The notes beneath the pieces were generated by a model. It was not told where the DNA came from. It made no database searches and was given only the letters and a program-made list of their open reading frames with translations. 64,000 bases of DNA. Source: Actinophytocola algeriensis (GTDB taxonomy: Bacteria; Actinomycetota; Actinomycetes; Mycobacteriales; Pseudonocardiaceae). Positions 44,844 through 52,509 of this stretch are shown in pieces; positions within the stretch are counted from its first letter, which is position 1; every line of letters begins with the position of its first letter. The stretch is taken from contig NZ_JACHJQ010000008.1 of the NCBI RefSeq assembly GCF_014203735.1, forward strand, positions 393,787-457,786, given 5' to 3'. Made by a program: the position numbers and the translations under genes.

Positions 44844-44855
44844 TGAAACGATTCA
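44844..44855. promoter_or_regulatory. LacI-family-type operator TGAAACGATTCA
   Basis: The 12-mer is a palindrome with one mismatch around a central CG, the standard layout of LacI/GalR-family operators. It lies 17 bp before the rhamnosidase ATG in the region shared with a divergent AraC gene. No LacI gene is in the window, so the operon may be under both a distant LacI repressor and the local AraC activator. Confidence 0.5.
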
Positions 44856-44964
44856 AGTCCTGGTCCGATCATGTGCCCGCCGCACCACCCGGTACTAGCC
44901 CGAGGTGCACCCGTGTTAGCACGATGTTCACCTCGGGCCGGTGCGCGCCTTATCGTGGTGCGCC

Positions 44965-45888
44965 ATGGAGGCCGGTCCGGTCCGCGGCGTGAACGACCTG
45001 CTGTACTTCACCGACGGGTCGCTGGCGTACGCCGGCCGCTACCGGCACGACCCGGGACACCACGTGCACACGCACAGCTTCGTCGAGGTCGCGGTCGTGA
45101 CGGGCGGCGAAGGCGTGCACGTGTCGGTGGCGGGCCACGCGCCGCTCACCGTCGGGGACGTGGTGCTGCTGCGGCCCGGCGTGTGGCACGGGTACGAGGA
45201 CTGCACGCGGCTCGAGGTGTTCAACTGCTGCTTCGCGACCGACCTGCTGCACCGCGAGCTGGCGTGGACGCGGGAGGACCCACTGCTGGGCTACCTGCTG
45301 TGGACGGGCCCGTATTCGCTGGAGCGGCGCGGAGTTCTCGCGACACACCTGGACGAGCCTGCCCTCGCGGCGTGCGTTGAGCACCTCGACGCGTTGGAGC
45401 GGCTGCGGTCGGCCAGGGTCGGGCTGCACCGCGGCGACATCATCGGCAGGCTCGCGTTGTTCCTGTCCGCGCTGGCCCGCGCGGTGGCGGGCGAGGACGC
45501 CGAGGAACCGACCAGCCCCACGCACCCGGCGGTCCTCGCCGCGATGCGGTTGATGGAGGCGCGGCCGGAACACCGGTGGACGCTGCGGGAGCTCGCCGAC
45601 CGCCTGCACCTCGCCCCCGGCTACCTGGTGCGGCTGTTCAAGTGCGCGACCGGGTTGCCGCCGATGGCGTACCTGACCCGGCACCGCGTGGAACTGGCGG
45701 CGACGCGGCTGCTGCACACCGACCAGCCCATCGCGCAGATCGCGCGCTCGGTCGGCTGGCCGGACCAGAACTACTTCGCGCGCCGCTTCAAGCTCCACTT
45801 CGGACTGAGCGCCTCGGTGTACCGGACCCGGTTCAGCCACGACGCGGCCCGCCTCGTGGCCGGTGACGTCGTGAAGGGCCGTGTGTAA
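44965..45888 (+). CDS. AraC-family transcriptional regulator
   Basis: The 307-residue protein has an N-terminal cupin sensing domain (HHVHTHSFVEVAVVTGGEG; LRPGVWHGYED). The C-terminal double helix-turn-helix shows WTLRELADRLHLAPGYLVRLFK and then QPIAQIARSVGWPDQNYFARRFK. This is the RhaS/RhaR-like arrangement. It is divergent from the rhamnosidase operon and probably activates it in response to rhamnose or a relative. ATG at 44965 follows a TATCGT box (44951-44956) by 8 nt, which suggests a leaderless transcript. Confidence 0.9.
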   Translation: MEAGPVRGVNDLLYFTDGSLAYAGRYRHDPGHHVHTHSFVEVAVVTGGEGVHVSVAGHAPLTVGDVVLLRPGVWHGYEDCTRLEVFNCCFATDLLHRELAWTREDPLLGYLLWTGPYSLERRGVLATHLDEPALAACVEHLDALERLRSARVGLHRGDIIGRLALFLSALARAVAGEDAEEPTSPTHPAVLAAMRLMEARPEHRWTLRELADRLHLAPGYLVRLFKCATGLPPMAYLTRHRVELAATRLLHTDQPIAQIARSVGWPDQNYFARRFKLHFGLSASVYRTRFSHDAARLVAGDVVKGRV

Positions 45889-45938
45889 GGCGTTCACCCG
45901 ACAGCACCGGACCGGCCACGTGCCTAACGTCGACGTAC

Positions 45939-46346
45939 GTGAGGAACCGCCATGTCTTCGTCCTGCCCGCCGTCGCGGCCGTCGCCATCGTGGCGGCGGC
46001 CTGTTCCGACTCGGTCACCCCGCCACCCGCGCGGCCCGGCGAGCCGCCGAGCCTGGAGCTGAAGCCCACCGAGACGCAGGCACCGGAGAACGCGGGATTC
46101 GACGAGTGCGGTCTCGTCGAAACGGACGAGCTGGCGGCAGTGCTGCGCAAGGATTTCTTCCACCTCGTGCCGACCGGCGCGAACGGGCAGCCTGCCGCCG
46201 TCACCTACGAACGCGCGGCCGACGGCCGGTACGTGCCGCACGGCATCCAGGTCCTCACCCTCACCGGCGACCGGATCGCCAGGATCACCGCCTTCAACGA
46301 CCCCGGTCTCGTGGCCCTGTTCGAGGTCAGCCCCGTGCCGCGGTGA
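45939..46346 (+). CDS. Chimeric lipoprotein with an ECF-sigma-like C-terminal tail
   Basis: The 135-residue product starts as a lipoprotein: signal peptide, lipobox ending at Cys22 (VAAAC) and a Pro-rich stretch. FDECGLVETDELAAVL then resembles the N-terminal part of DUF3558-type lipoproteins. From about residue 70, HLVPTGANGQPAAVTYER and then PHGIQVLTLTGDRIARITAF match the C-terminal SnoaL-like end of SigJ/ECF41-type sigma factors. The two halves belong to proteins of different compartments, so the gene appears to be a recombination product. A TAACGT box 8 nt before the GTG suggests it can be transcribed. The last 20 bp overlap the convergent methyltransferase gene. Confidence 0.65.
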   Translation: MRNRHVFVLPAVAAVAIVAAACSDSVTPPPARPGEPPSLELKPTETQAPENAGFDECGLVETDELAAVLRKDFFHLVPTGANGQPAAVTYERAADGRYVPHGIQVLTLTGDRIARITAFNDPGLVALFEVSPVPR

Positions 46347-47127
46347 ACACGACCGCCGAGTAGGTCATCGTGAAGGCGCCACCCCCGGCGTCGATCGCGG
46401 CGCCGACGCCGGACAGGAGGTCCGCGAGCTGCTCCGGCGTGAGCCTGCTGTTGCCGCCGAACGTCGGGACGTGGTCCAGCCACTCGTCCTTCGTGTAGTG
46501 CCGGGTCCAGTCGAACGACCACCGTTCGGGCTCACCGAACCCGCCCGCCGCGGCAAACCCTTCCGCGGCCTTGTCGAGGAACAACGAGTACCCGTTCGCC
46601 TGCTTCGCCGCGTCGTAGGCGGGAAACCCGGGCAGAACGCGGCGGTACACGTCGGCGAAGGCCGTGCTCAGGTCGGCGGGCGGGACGCCGACGTTCCAGA
46701 ACAGGGCGATCCGCCCGCCGGGCCGTAGCGCCTCGGCCGCCTTCGCCGCGCCGGCGACCGGGTCCACCCAGTGCCAGGTCTGCCCGGCCACGACCGCGTC
46801 GAAGGCGCGGCCCCGGGTGTCCCAGGTCTCGAAGGACGACACCTCGACCTCGATCCCGTGCCGCCGCGCGACCTCGGCCATCCTCTCGTCGACCTCGACG
46901 CCGAGCACCGCGCAGCCCGCGGCCCGGAACTGGCGTGCCGCGATGCCGGTGCCGCAGCCGACATCGACCACGTCCGTGCCGGGGCTGGCGGAGACGATCC
47001 GGTCGACCATGGCGTCGGGATAGCTCGGCCGCGTGCGGTCGTAGCGCTCGGCCACCGCGCCGAACGACTCCGCGAGGTCTCTGGCCCGGTGTGCTTCGCG
47101 GGCGGGTTCCGCCGGTATAGTGGGCAT
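46327..47127 (-). CDS. Class I SAM-dependent methyltransferase
   Basis: The 266-residue protein has the SAM-binding motif VVDVGCGTGIAARQF, the acidic residue after strand 2 (VLGVEVDERM) and WHWVDPVAGAAKAAEALRPGG, typical of the UbiE/Methyltransf_11 group with the N-terminal FGAVAERYDRTRPSYP. The substrate is unknown. The ATG at 47127 follows TAGTGT (minus strand, 47139-47134) by 6 nt, so the mRNA is probably leaderless. That promoter is covered by two palindromes that likely bind the divergent TetR protein. Confidence 0.9.
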   Translation of the reverse strand: MPTIPAEPAREAHRARDLAESFGAVAERYDRTRPSYPDAMVDRIVSASPGTDVVDVGCGTGIAARQFRAAGCAVLGVEVDERMAEVARRHGIEVEVSSFETWDTRGRAFDAVVAGQTWHWVDPVAGAAKAAEALRPGGRIALFWNVGVPPADLSTAFADVYRRVLPGFPAYDAAKQANGYSLFLDKAAEGFAAAGGFGEPERWSFDWTRHYTKDEWLDHVPTFGGNSRLTPEQLADLLSGVGAAIDAGGGAFTMTYSAVVFTAARG

Positions 47128-47156
47128 GTGCCCACACTAGTGGGCGCTTGCCCACT
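47119..47156. promoter_or_regulatory. Twin operators AGTGGGC-N4-GCCCACW
   Basis: Two inverted repeats, AGTGGGC-ATGT-GCCCACA (47119-47136) and AGTGGGC-GCTT-GCCCACT (47139-47156), stand 20 bp apart from centre to centre. They cover the methyltransferase start codon and -10 box as well as the region just upstream of the tetR gene. Equal spacing of two helical turns suggests two TetR dimers on the same face of the DNA. Confidence 0.75.
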
Positions 47157-47193
47157 CATGCAACCGACGCGATCGACGGAAGGCAGGACACAC

Positions 47194-47781
47194 GTGCCGA
47201 CAGGAGTGGCACTCCGCGAAGTGCGCAGGCAACTCTTCGACGCCGCGGAACGAATCCTGCTGCGCGACGGCGCGAACGCACTCACCAGCCGCGCGGTCAC
47301 CACCGAGGCCGGATGCGCGAAAGGCGTGCTGCACCGCCACTTCGCCGACTTCGACGCGTTCCTCGCCGAACTGGTCATCGACCGCATCGACCGCATGGAC
47401 CCCCAGGCCGCCGCCCTGCGCGACGCCGCGGGCACCGGCACGGTCGCGGGCAACCTCACCGAAGCACTCACCGCGCTGTTCGAGTCGGTCGCGATCGCGA
47501 TCGTCGGCCTCATCACCGCCCGCGACGGCCTGCGCGCCCGGCTCCGCGAAACCATCCCGGCAGGCGTCCCCGTCCTCACCGAGGGCGCGACCATGATCGC
47601 CGGCTACCTCACCGCCGAACGCGACCTCGGCCGCATCGCACCCGACCGCGACCCGGACATCCTGGCGTTCACGCTGATCGGCACCGCCCACCTGCTCTAC
47701 GCGGGCACAGACGGTGACCGGCCCGAGGACGGCGCCGTCGAGGAGATCGTGACCACGATCGTCGGCGACGCCGTCCGCTGA
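47194..47781 (+). CDS. TetR-family transcriptional regulator
   Basis: The 195-residue protein has the TetR helix-turn-helix (REVRRQLFDAAERILLRDGAN; SRAVTTEAGCAKGVLHRHFAD) and a helical effector domain. GTG at 47194 has an AGGCAGGA ribosome site; ATG at 47158 is an alternative, but it follows directly on the second operator. It is divergent from the methyltransferase, and the twin palindromes between them make it the likely repressor of both genes. Confidence 0.9.
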   Translation: MPTGVALREVRRQLFDAAERILLRDGANALTSRAVTTEAGCAKGVLHRHFADFDAFLAELVIDRIDRMDPQAAALRDAAGTGTVAGNLTEALTALFESVAIAIVGLITARDGLRARLRETIPAGVPVLTEGATMIAGYLTAERDLGRIAPDRDPDILAFTLIGTAHLLYAGTDGDRPEDGAVEEIVTTIVGDAVR

Positions 47782-47800
47782 CCAGGACCACCCAGAAGAC

Positions 47801-48298
47801 TCAGACCCGGCAGAGCATCCCCGCGGGCACCCGGCCGGCCGCGGTCAACCGCGGGCAGCGCTGGTCCGCACGCCCCGGCGGCCGGTTGCGGACCGGACGC
47901 CGGTTGTAGTCCTGCTCCCGCAGGTACACGACCTCGGGCGGCGCCGACGCGGCGACCGCGTCACGCCCGCCACCGCTCAGGACCGCGATCCCGATCATGG
48001 TGGCCACCAACGACAGGTGCAGACCGACATTCGCGGTGTGGAACGGGACGAGCGTCGGATCCACCACGGAACCGAACTGCCACAACAGGAAGTACACGAC
48101 ACCGCCACCGATCAGGAACGCCTGCGCGCCCCGGCCGTGCCTGCTCAGCGCGAAACCGGCGATCCCGAACCCGAGGTGCACGACGTTGTCCAGCACACCG
48201 GCACCGACGTCGAGCACCGCCGCCAGCACGAACAACGCGGCCACGACGAACGTCGCGACCTGACCCGGCTCATGACGTGTGCGCTCGTACTCCCTCAT
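47801..48298 (-). CDS. DUF4383-type membrane protein
   Basis: The 165-residue protein has four hydrophobic segments (about 14-33, 37-52, 58-76 and 91-110) with HLGFGIAGFALSRHG and PFHTANVGLHLSLVATMIG, the pattern of the actinobacterial DUF4383 family of unknown function. A charged, Arg-rich tail of about 45 residues follows. ATG at 48298 is preceded by GGCGGGA. It stands alone between a tetR gene and a nuclease-like gene. Confidence 0.75.
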   Translation of the reverse strand: MREYERTRHEPGQVATFVVAALFVLAAVLDVGAGVLDNVVHLGFGIAGFALSRHGRGAQAFLIGGGVVYFLLWQFGSVVDPTLVPFHTANVGLHLSLVATMIGIAVLSGGGRDAVAASAPPEVVYLREQDYNRRPVRNRPPGRADQRCPRLTAAGRVPAGMLCRV

Positions 48299-48458
48299 TC
48301 CCGCCATCCCCTCTGCCGACGTGGCTGGGACGCCCCACCGCGGTGGTGCACGTACACCATGCCTCCGAAACCCACCGACGCGCGCGGCGACGCGCCGGTT
48401 CCACCCGAAGATCAACGAAAGTGGCAGGCTCCCCCACCCCCGCGGTTAGCATCGCGGC

Positions 48459-49220
48459 GTGATCACCGTGGCGACCTGGAACCTGCTGCACCGCGTCCAC
48501 GCCGAGAACTGGGACGAGCCGGTCACCCGACGCTGGCCCAACGAAGCCGAGCGGATCACCGCGGTCACGGCCCGGCTGACCGCCCTCTCCGCGCAGGTCA
48601 TCGCACTGCAGGAGGTGAGCGGCGACCAGCTCGCGAGCCTCCGCGCCGCGTTGCCCGGCCGGACGATCCACTCCTTCCGGTACCCACGCGTCCCGAACCC
48701 GCGCAAGGGTCGCGACCTCCTGCACGACCGCACCGAACACCTGGTCCTGCTCACCGACACCCCCGGCACGCTCGTCACCGCCGAGTCCTTCCTGGACGAC
48801 CGCGGCAAGGGCGCACTGGTCGTCGACCTCGCGGGTACGACCGTGATCGCGACCCACGTCAGCGGGGACCTACGCCGCGCAGGCCAGCTCACCCGCCTCG
48901 CCGAACTCGCCGGGCGGACCACCGTGCTCCTCGGTGACTTCAACTCCGTCGGCGGCACCATCAGGAACGGTCTCGGCCCCGGCTTCGCGGTCGCGGGCTT
49001 CCAGGCCGACAGCCTGCCGACGCGCCCCGGCTCGGGACGCGGCTTCATCGACCACGTCGTCACCCGCGGCGCCACGACGGGCGTCGCGCGGGTCGAGGAC
49101 TCGGACGGCCTGTCGGACCACAACATCGTCCACGCGACCGTCACCCTGGCACCGCGAGACGAGACGGGACGTCCCGGCGCCGCCACCCCCGCGGCACGCC
49201 GACCGGGCGGGACGGGCTGA
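48459..49220 (+). CDS. Endonuclease/exonuclease/phosphatase family protein
   Basis: The 253-residue protein has the EEP active-site motifs: TWNLLH with Asn8, LQEVSG with the metal-binding Glu, VLLGDFNSVGG and GLSDHNIVHA with the catalytic His. No signal peptide is present, so the target is intracellular: a nucleic acid or a phosphodiester. TAGCAT (48447-48452) ends 6 nt before the GTG, suggesting a leaderless transcript. The C-terminal 20 residues are a disordered Pro/Ala/Gly tail. Confidence 0.9.
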   Translation: MITVATWNLLHRVHAENWDEPVTRRWPNEAERITAVTARLTALSAQVIALQEVSGDQLASLRAALPGRTIHSFRYPRVPNPRKGRDLLHDRTEHLVLLTDTPGTLVTAESFLDDRGKGALVVDLAGTTVIATHVSGDLRRAGQLTRLAELAGRTTVLLGDFNSVGGTIRNGLGPGFAVAGFQADSLPTRPGSGRGFIDHVVTRGATTGVARVEDSDGLSDHNIVHATVTLAPRDETGRPGAATPAARRPGGTG

Positions 49221-49317
49221 TCACGCCGACCTCCCCCTCGTTGGCGCTCTCACTTGCCCCTCCCCTTCCTGGCGTTTTTGAGTGAGCGTTCCCCGTGTTG
49301 GTAACCCCCACGACGCT

Positions 49318-49372
49318 GCGGCAATAAAATCGGACATCTATATAGTAAATACCTGTTTATTATCCATGAGCA
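49318..49372. other. AT-rich island in a convergent intergenic region
   Basis: A stretch containing AATAAAATC, ATCTATATAGTAAATACC and GTTTATTATCC stands out sharply from the GC-rich surroundings. It lies between the convergent nuclease-like and cyclase-like genes, 98 bp after the former's stop. I see no gene in it. It may act in transcription termination or be a junction left by gene acquisition. Confidence 0.4.
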
Positions 49373-49390
49373 ACGGAGGTCCTCGCCGGG

Positions 49391-50056
49391 TCAGAACAGC
49401 CGCAACCACGCGGGTGCGCTGAACTCCTTCGCGGTGACCTCCACGCGGGTGAAGTCGCCGGGGTCGAGGTAGCCGGGGCGGATCACGTCGTCGTGCACCG
49501 CGTTGCCGACCAGCAGCGCCAGGTCGGTGTACGGGTTGCCCGCGACGGCCTCCCGCAGCACGACGCTGTCGACGAGCCGGTGCAGGTCGATCACGAGCTC
49601 GCCGGTGAACCCGAGCGGGCCGGTGCCCACGAGGCCGGTGCCGACGGCCATGCGCAGCCGCATGCGGTCGCGGTAGCGGCGGTTGTCGCGGCCGAGGCGT
49701 TCGTGGACCGCCGAGAGCATGATCGGCAGCATCCGCGTCGGGTCGACACCGACGGGCAGGAACAACACCCGTGAGTCGCCCGCGTCGCTGCCGCGGACGT
49801 CGTTCTTCTCGACCCCGAGGTCGGCAACCACCTGGTCGAGGAGCGCGTCGAGGCGCTGCTGCAGGTCGTCCTTCGCGGCACCGTCACGGCGACCGAACCC
49901 GACGATGTCGACGACGAAACCGAGCCGCGGTGTGAAGCCCGCGACGTCCCGCGCCGGTGCGGGCGCCTGCGCTCGGGTCACCTCCCCGACGGTGTTGCCG
50001 TCGCCGATCACGAAGTTGCCGCCGACGTCGCCACCGACGCTGATCTTGTTGTCCAT
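49391..50056 (-). CDS. Nucleotidyl-cyclase-like protein with an N-terminal amyloid-type motif
   Basis: The 221-residue protein begins with the Gly/Val/Asn-rich motif ISVGGDVGGNFVIGDGNTVG (5-24), then a short Ala/Pro linker. A domain of about 180 residues resembles class III nucleotidyl cyclases: VVDIVGFGRRDGA with a metal-type Asp50, DAGDSRVLFLPVG with Asp91/Asp94, RMRLRMAVGTGLVG, and GELVIDLHRLVDS where cyclases have their Asn/Arg residues. The Asn is not conserved, so activity is doubtful. The motif matches one at the C-terminus of the membrane protein encoded 12 bp upstream, which suggests that the two interact. A signalling or conflict role is an inference. Confidence 0.65.
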   Translation of the reverse strand: MDNKISVGGDVGGNFVIGDGNTVGEVTRAQAPAPARDVAGFTPRLGFVVDIVGFGRRDGAAKDDLQQRLDALLDQVVADLGVEKNDVRGSDAGDSRVLFLPVGVDPTRMLPIMLSAVHERLGRDNRRYRDRMRLRMAVGTGLVGTGPLGFTGELVIDLHRLVDSVVLREAVAGNPYTDLALLVGNAVHDDVIRPGYLDPGDFTRVEVTAKEFSAPAWLRLF

Positions 50057-50068
50057 CCTCGATGTCCT

Positions 50069-51754
50069 CTACTCCTGGGGACGCGGCGCGGCCGCGGTGT
50101 CGCCGACCTCGTTGTCCGATCCGACGACGACGCTGCCGCCGACCGAACCCGCGATCTGCACGTTGTTGTTGACCACCGCCGCCGCCTGCGCGTCGAACGA
50201 CGCGGGCGAGTACCCGGCAGTGCGCATCATCCGGCTCACCGCGCGGATCAGCCTGCCCTCCAGCATCTTCACGTAGCGGTCGACGTCGGCGAGCTGGAAG
50301 TAGTTGTGCACGGCGCGGTCCGCGGCCAGCTCCCGCAGGCTCGCGGCGGAGCCGTACATGCCGGGGTTGACCACGCCCCGGTCCTGCGGCAACGGGCGCA
50401 GGAACGACAGCAGGTGCACGAGCCTGCCCGGCACCGACGCGGGCAGTGCCAGCAGGTCCAGCACGGCGCGCGCGGCCGGCCGCAGCGGTGACCGGGACAT
50501 CCCGTCGATCTTGCGGTAGGACCGGCGGATCGGCCGCAGCACGCACGGCGTCCACTCGACGTACAGCGCGCCCTCGCCGACGGCGACGTGCACGAACACG
50601 GTCACCACGAGGTCGCGGTCCCACGTCTCGACCTGGAAGCACTGGTAGTAGCGCGCCCACTCGAGCGGGTCGTCGCGGATCGCGGCCGCTCGTTCGCGGC
50701 GCAGCATCGTGAACGGCGCGACGCCGGGCTCGGTGAGGAAGTCGGCCGCCGCCGGCTCGGCGAGGTGGTCGATCAGCTCGTCCGCGGAGACGATCACCAG
50801 TTCGCCGATGCTGAGCTCACCGAGCCGCTGCCCCGGCGACAGTGTGCCGGCGGCCCGCAGCGACGTGATCTCTTCGTTGATGCCCGCGTACAGGGCGGTG
50901 GTCGTCAGGGCACCGGAGAGCTTCGCGTCGGGCAGCCGCTCCAGTGGCACCGCGATCGACCACGGGTCCTCCGGCAGTCCGGCGCCGACGAACGGCATGA
51001 AGTCGCGGTACACGACGAGGGGCACCGGTGGGCCGTCCCCCGAGGGTCCCGCCATGGTGTGGTGCGGCTCCGCGTACCGCCACAGCCCGGCGAGCTGGCG
51101 GTCGGGGCTGACCTGGAACACCGGCCGGTCCCGCAGCCACGGCCGCACCCTGGTGAGCCGGTTCGGCCAGAACCGCGTGGCGAGGTGGCGCCACACCACG
51201 AACCGGTCGGCGGCCAGCACCGCGAGCAGCAGCGCGGCGACGAACGCGGCGGCGATGACAGCGGCGTCCGGCGTGGCGCCCTCGGGATCGCCGGAGTAGC
51301 CGGAGGACCCGTACGGGTCCTCGCTCAGCTCGGCCAGCAACTGCGGGACCGCGAACACGAGCAGGGTCGCGACGACCGCCACCGCGACCAGGTAGGCGGT
51401 CACCTTCGCCGGGGCCTGCGTCCTCACCGCGGAGCCGATGGCGGGCAGGCTCACCACGATCGCGACGACGACCCACAGCACGAGGAACTCGATCGCGAGG
51501 AGGAACACCAGCCCCGCGAGCAGCAGGACCACGGCGAGGTCGCGGAGCTTGCGCCGGGTGCGGGCGGCGACCGCCTCCGCGAGCACCGCGGCGGCGTCGA
51601 CACCCGGCGAGGACGGCACCGGGCGGGTGGGTTCGACGAGGAACTCGCGGATCGCGCGGTCCGCGAACGCGGTGTCCATGTGGGCGGCGGCGCACAGGTA
51701 GCGGGTGGTGTCGTCCCTGCGGGCCCGGCCGTAGTGCGGTGAGGTCGTGGTCAT
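50069..51754 (-). CDS. Multi-pass membrane protein with a C-terminal amyloid-type motif
   Basis: The 561-residue protein has a charged N-terminus (1-70), four hydrophobic segments (about 72-90, 91-108, 119-140 and 164-182) and a large soluble domain of about 350 residues. That domain contains VVYRDFMPFVGAGLPEDPWSI and YQCFQVETWDRDLVVTVFVH. It ends with VQIAGSVGGSVVVGSDNEVG (532-551), which pairs with the N-terminal motif of the next protein. I do not recognise the soluble domain, though the PFVGAG region recalls uncharacterised actinobacterial membrane proteins. The ATG overlaps the stop of the upstream gene (ATGA). Confidence 0.7.
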   Translation of the reverse strand: MTTTSPHYGRARRDDTTRYLCAAAHMDTAFADRAIREFLVEPTRPVPSSPGVDAAAVLAEAVAARTRRKLRDLAVVLLLAGLVFLLAIEFLVLWVVVAIVVSLPAIGSAVRTQAPAKVTAYLVAVAVVATLLVFAVPQLLAELSEDPYGSSGYSGDPEGATPDAAVIAAAFVAALLLAVLAADRFVVWRHLATRFWPNRLTRVRPWLRDRPVFQVSPDRQLAGLWRYAEPHHTMAGPSGDGPPVPLVVYRDFMPFVGAGLPEDPWSIAVPLERLPDAKLSGALTTTALYAGINEEITSLRAAGTLSPGQRLGELSIGELVIVSADELIDHLAEPAAADFLTEPGVAPFTMLRRERAAAIRDDPLEWARYYQCFQVETWDRDLVVTVFVHVAVGEGALYVEWTPCVLRPIRRSYRKIDGMSRSPLRPAARAVLDLLALPASVPGRLVHLLSFLRPLPQDRGVVNPGMYGSAASLRELAADRAVHNYFQLADVDRYVKMLEGRLIRAVSRMMRTAGYSPASFDAQAAAVVNNNVQIAGSVGGSVVVGSDNEVGDTAAAPRPQE

Positions 51755-52425
51755 GGCGTCGAGTAGGTCAGCATGACGTCGAGGATCTTCCTGGTCTGTT
51801 CCCAGATCGGGACGGGTGAGGACGCGTAGACGAAGTACTCGTGGCCGTCCGCGAGCCAGTACACGGACCGCACGTGCCTGCGCACGTCGGCCGCGTCGTA
51901 CTCGAACTCCCAGTCGATGGCCGGCATGCCGCGCACGACCGTCCTCTCGAGACGGATCGACACGTAGGCCTGTTTGCCGGAGGCGAACGTCCGTTCGTAG
52001 TCGGCGTGCACGTCGTAGGTGTCGGTGGCCGGGGTGGCGGACCCGCCGTAGCGCAGCATCGTCGTCGTGCCCGTCGGGTCGTCGGCCTGCGTCGAGCCCT
52101 TCCCGGAGGCCCTCTTGGTCGGCCAGCCCGCCGGGATGCGGGTGGTCATCCCGCCAGGGCCGGTGACCTCGGTGAACCCGCCGCCGAGGCCGGGGGCCTG
52201 GCCGGCCGTCGGCTCGTCGCGCGGGACTGGTTCGGTCCGCTGGGCCGGTCCGTCGCGAGTCGGTGGTGCTCCGGTGGTCGTGGCCGGGGTGAACGCGGCG
52301 GGTGTGCTCCCGTCGCGGGCGGCGCCCAGCACCGCGACCACCCCGCCGCAGACCACGAGGTTCGCGACCACGACCACCGCCGCGAGGGCGCGGCTGCTCG
52401 GTTGCCCGTTCACCTGTCCTGTCAC
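51751..52425 (-). CDS. Single-pass membrane protein with an extracytoplasmic PsbP/Mog1-like domain
   Basis: The 224-residue protein has one transmembrane segment (about 13-35), a Thr/Pro/Ala-rich linker (about 40-90) and a C-terminal domain. In that domain RIPAGWPTK, IDWEFEYDAADVRRHVRSVYW and YFVYASSPVPIWEQTRKILDVML are typical of the PsbP/Mog1-like modules often found in actinobacterial kinase-linked and secreted proteins. GTG at 52425 is the probable start. It is the first gene of the three-gene cassette and is coupled to the multi-pass protein. It may be the sensing component; this is speculative. Confidence 0.65.
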   Translation of the reverse strand: MTGQVNGQPSSRALAAVVVVANLVVCGGVVAVLGAARDGSTPAAFTPATTTGAPPTRDGPAQRTEPVPRDEPTAGQAPGLGGGFTEVTGPGGMTTRIPAGWPTKRASGKGSTQADDPTGTTTMLRYGGSATPATDTYDVHADYERTFASGKQAYVSIRLERTVVRGMPAIDWEFEYDAADVRRHVRSVYWLADGHEYFVYASSPVPIWEQTRKILDVMLTYSTP

Positions 52426-52509
52426 CGGTCCCCCAGTTCGATTCTCGCTTTTCCGCGGTGCGCGTGGGTAGCATCCGGCTGTCCGACCGGCACCGCGAAA
52501 GGAATTACG

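Noticed and set aside
41848-44898. A frame of about 1000 codons opposite the rhamnosidase and binding-protein genes
   Set aside because: Low-complexity Gly/Val/Arg-rich product without motifs; it spans two convincing genes on the other strand.
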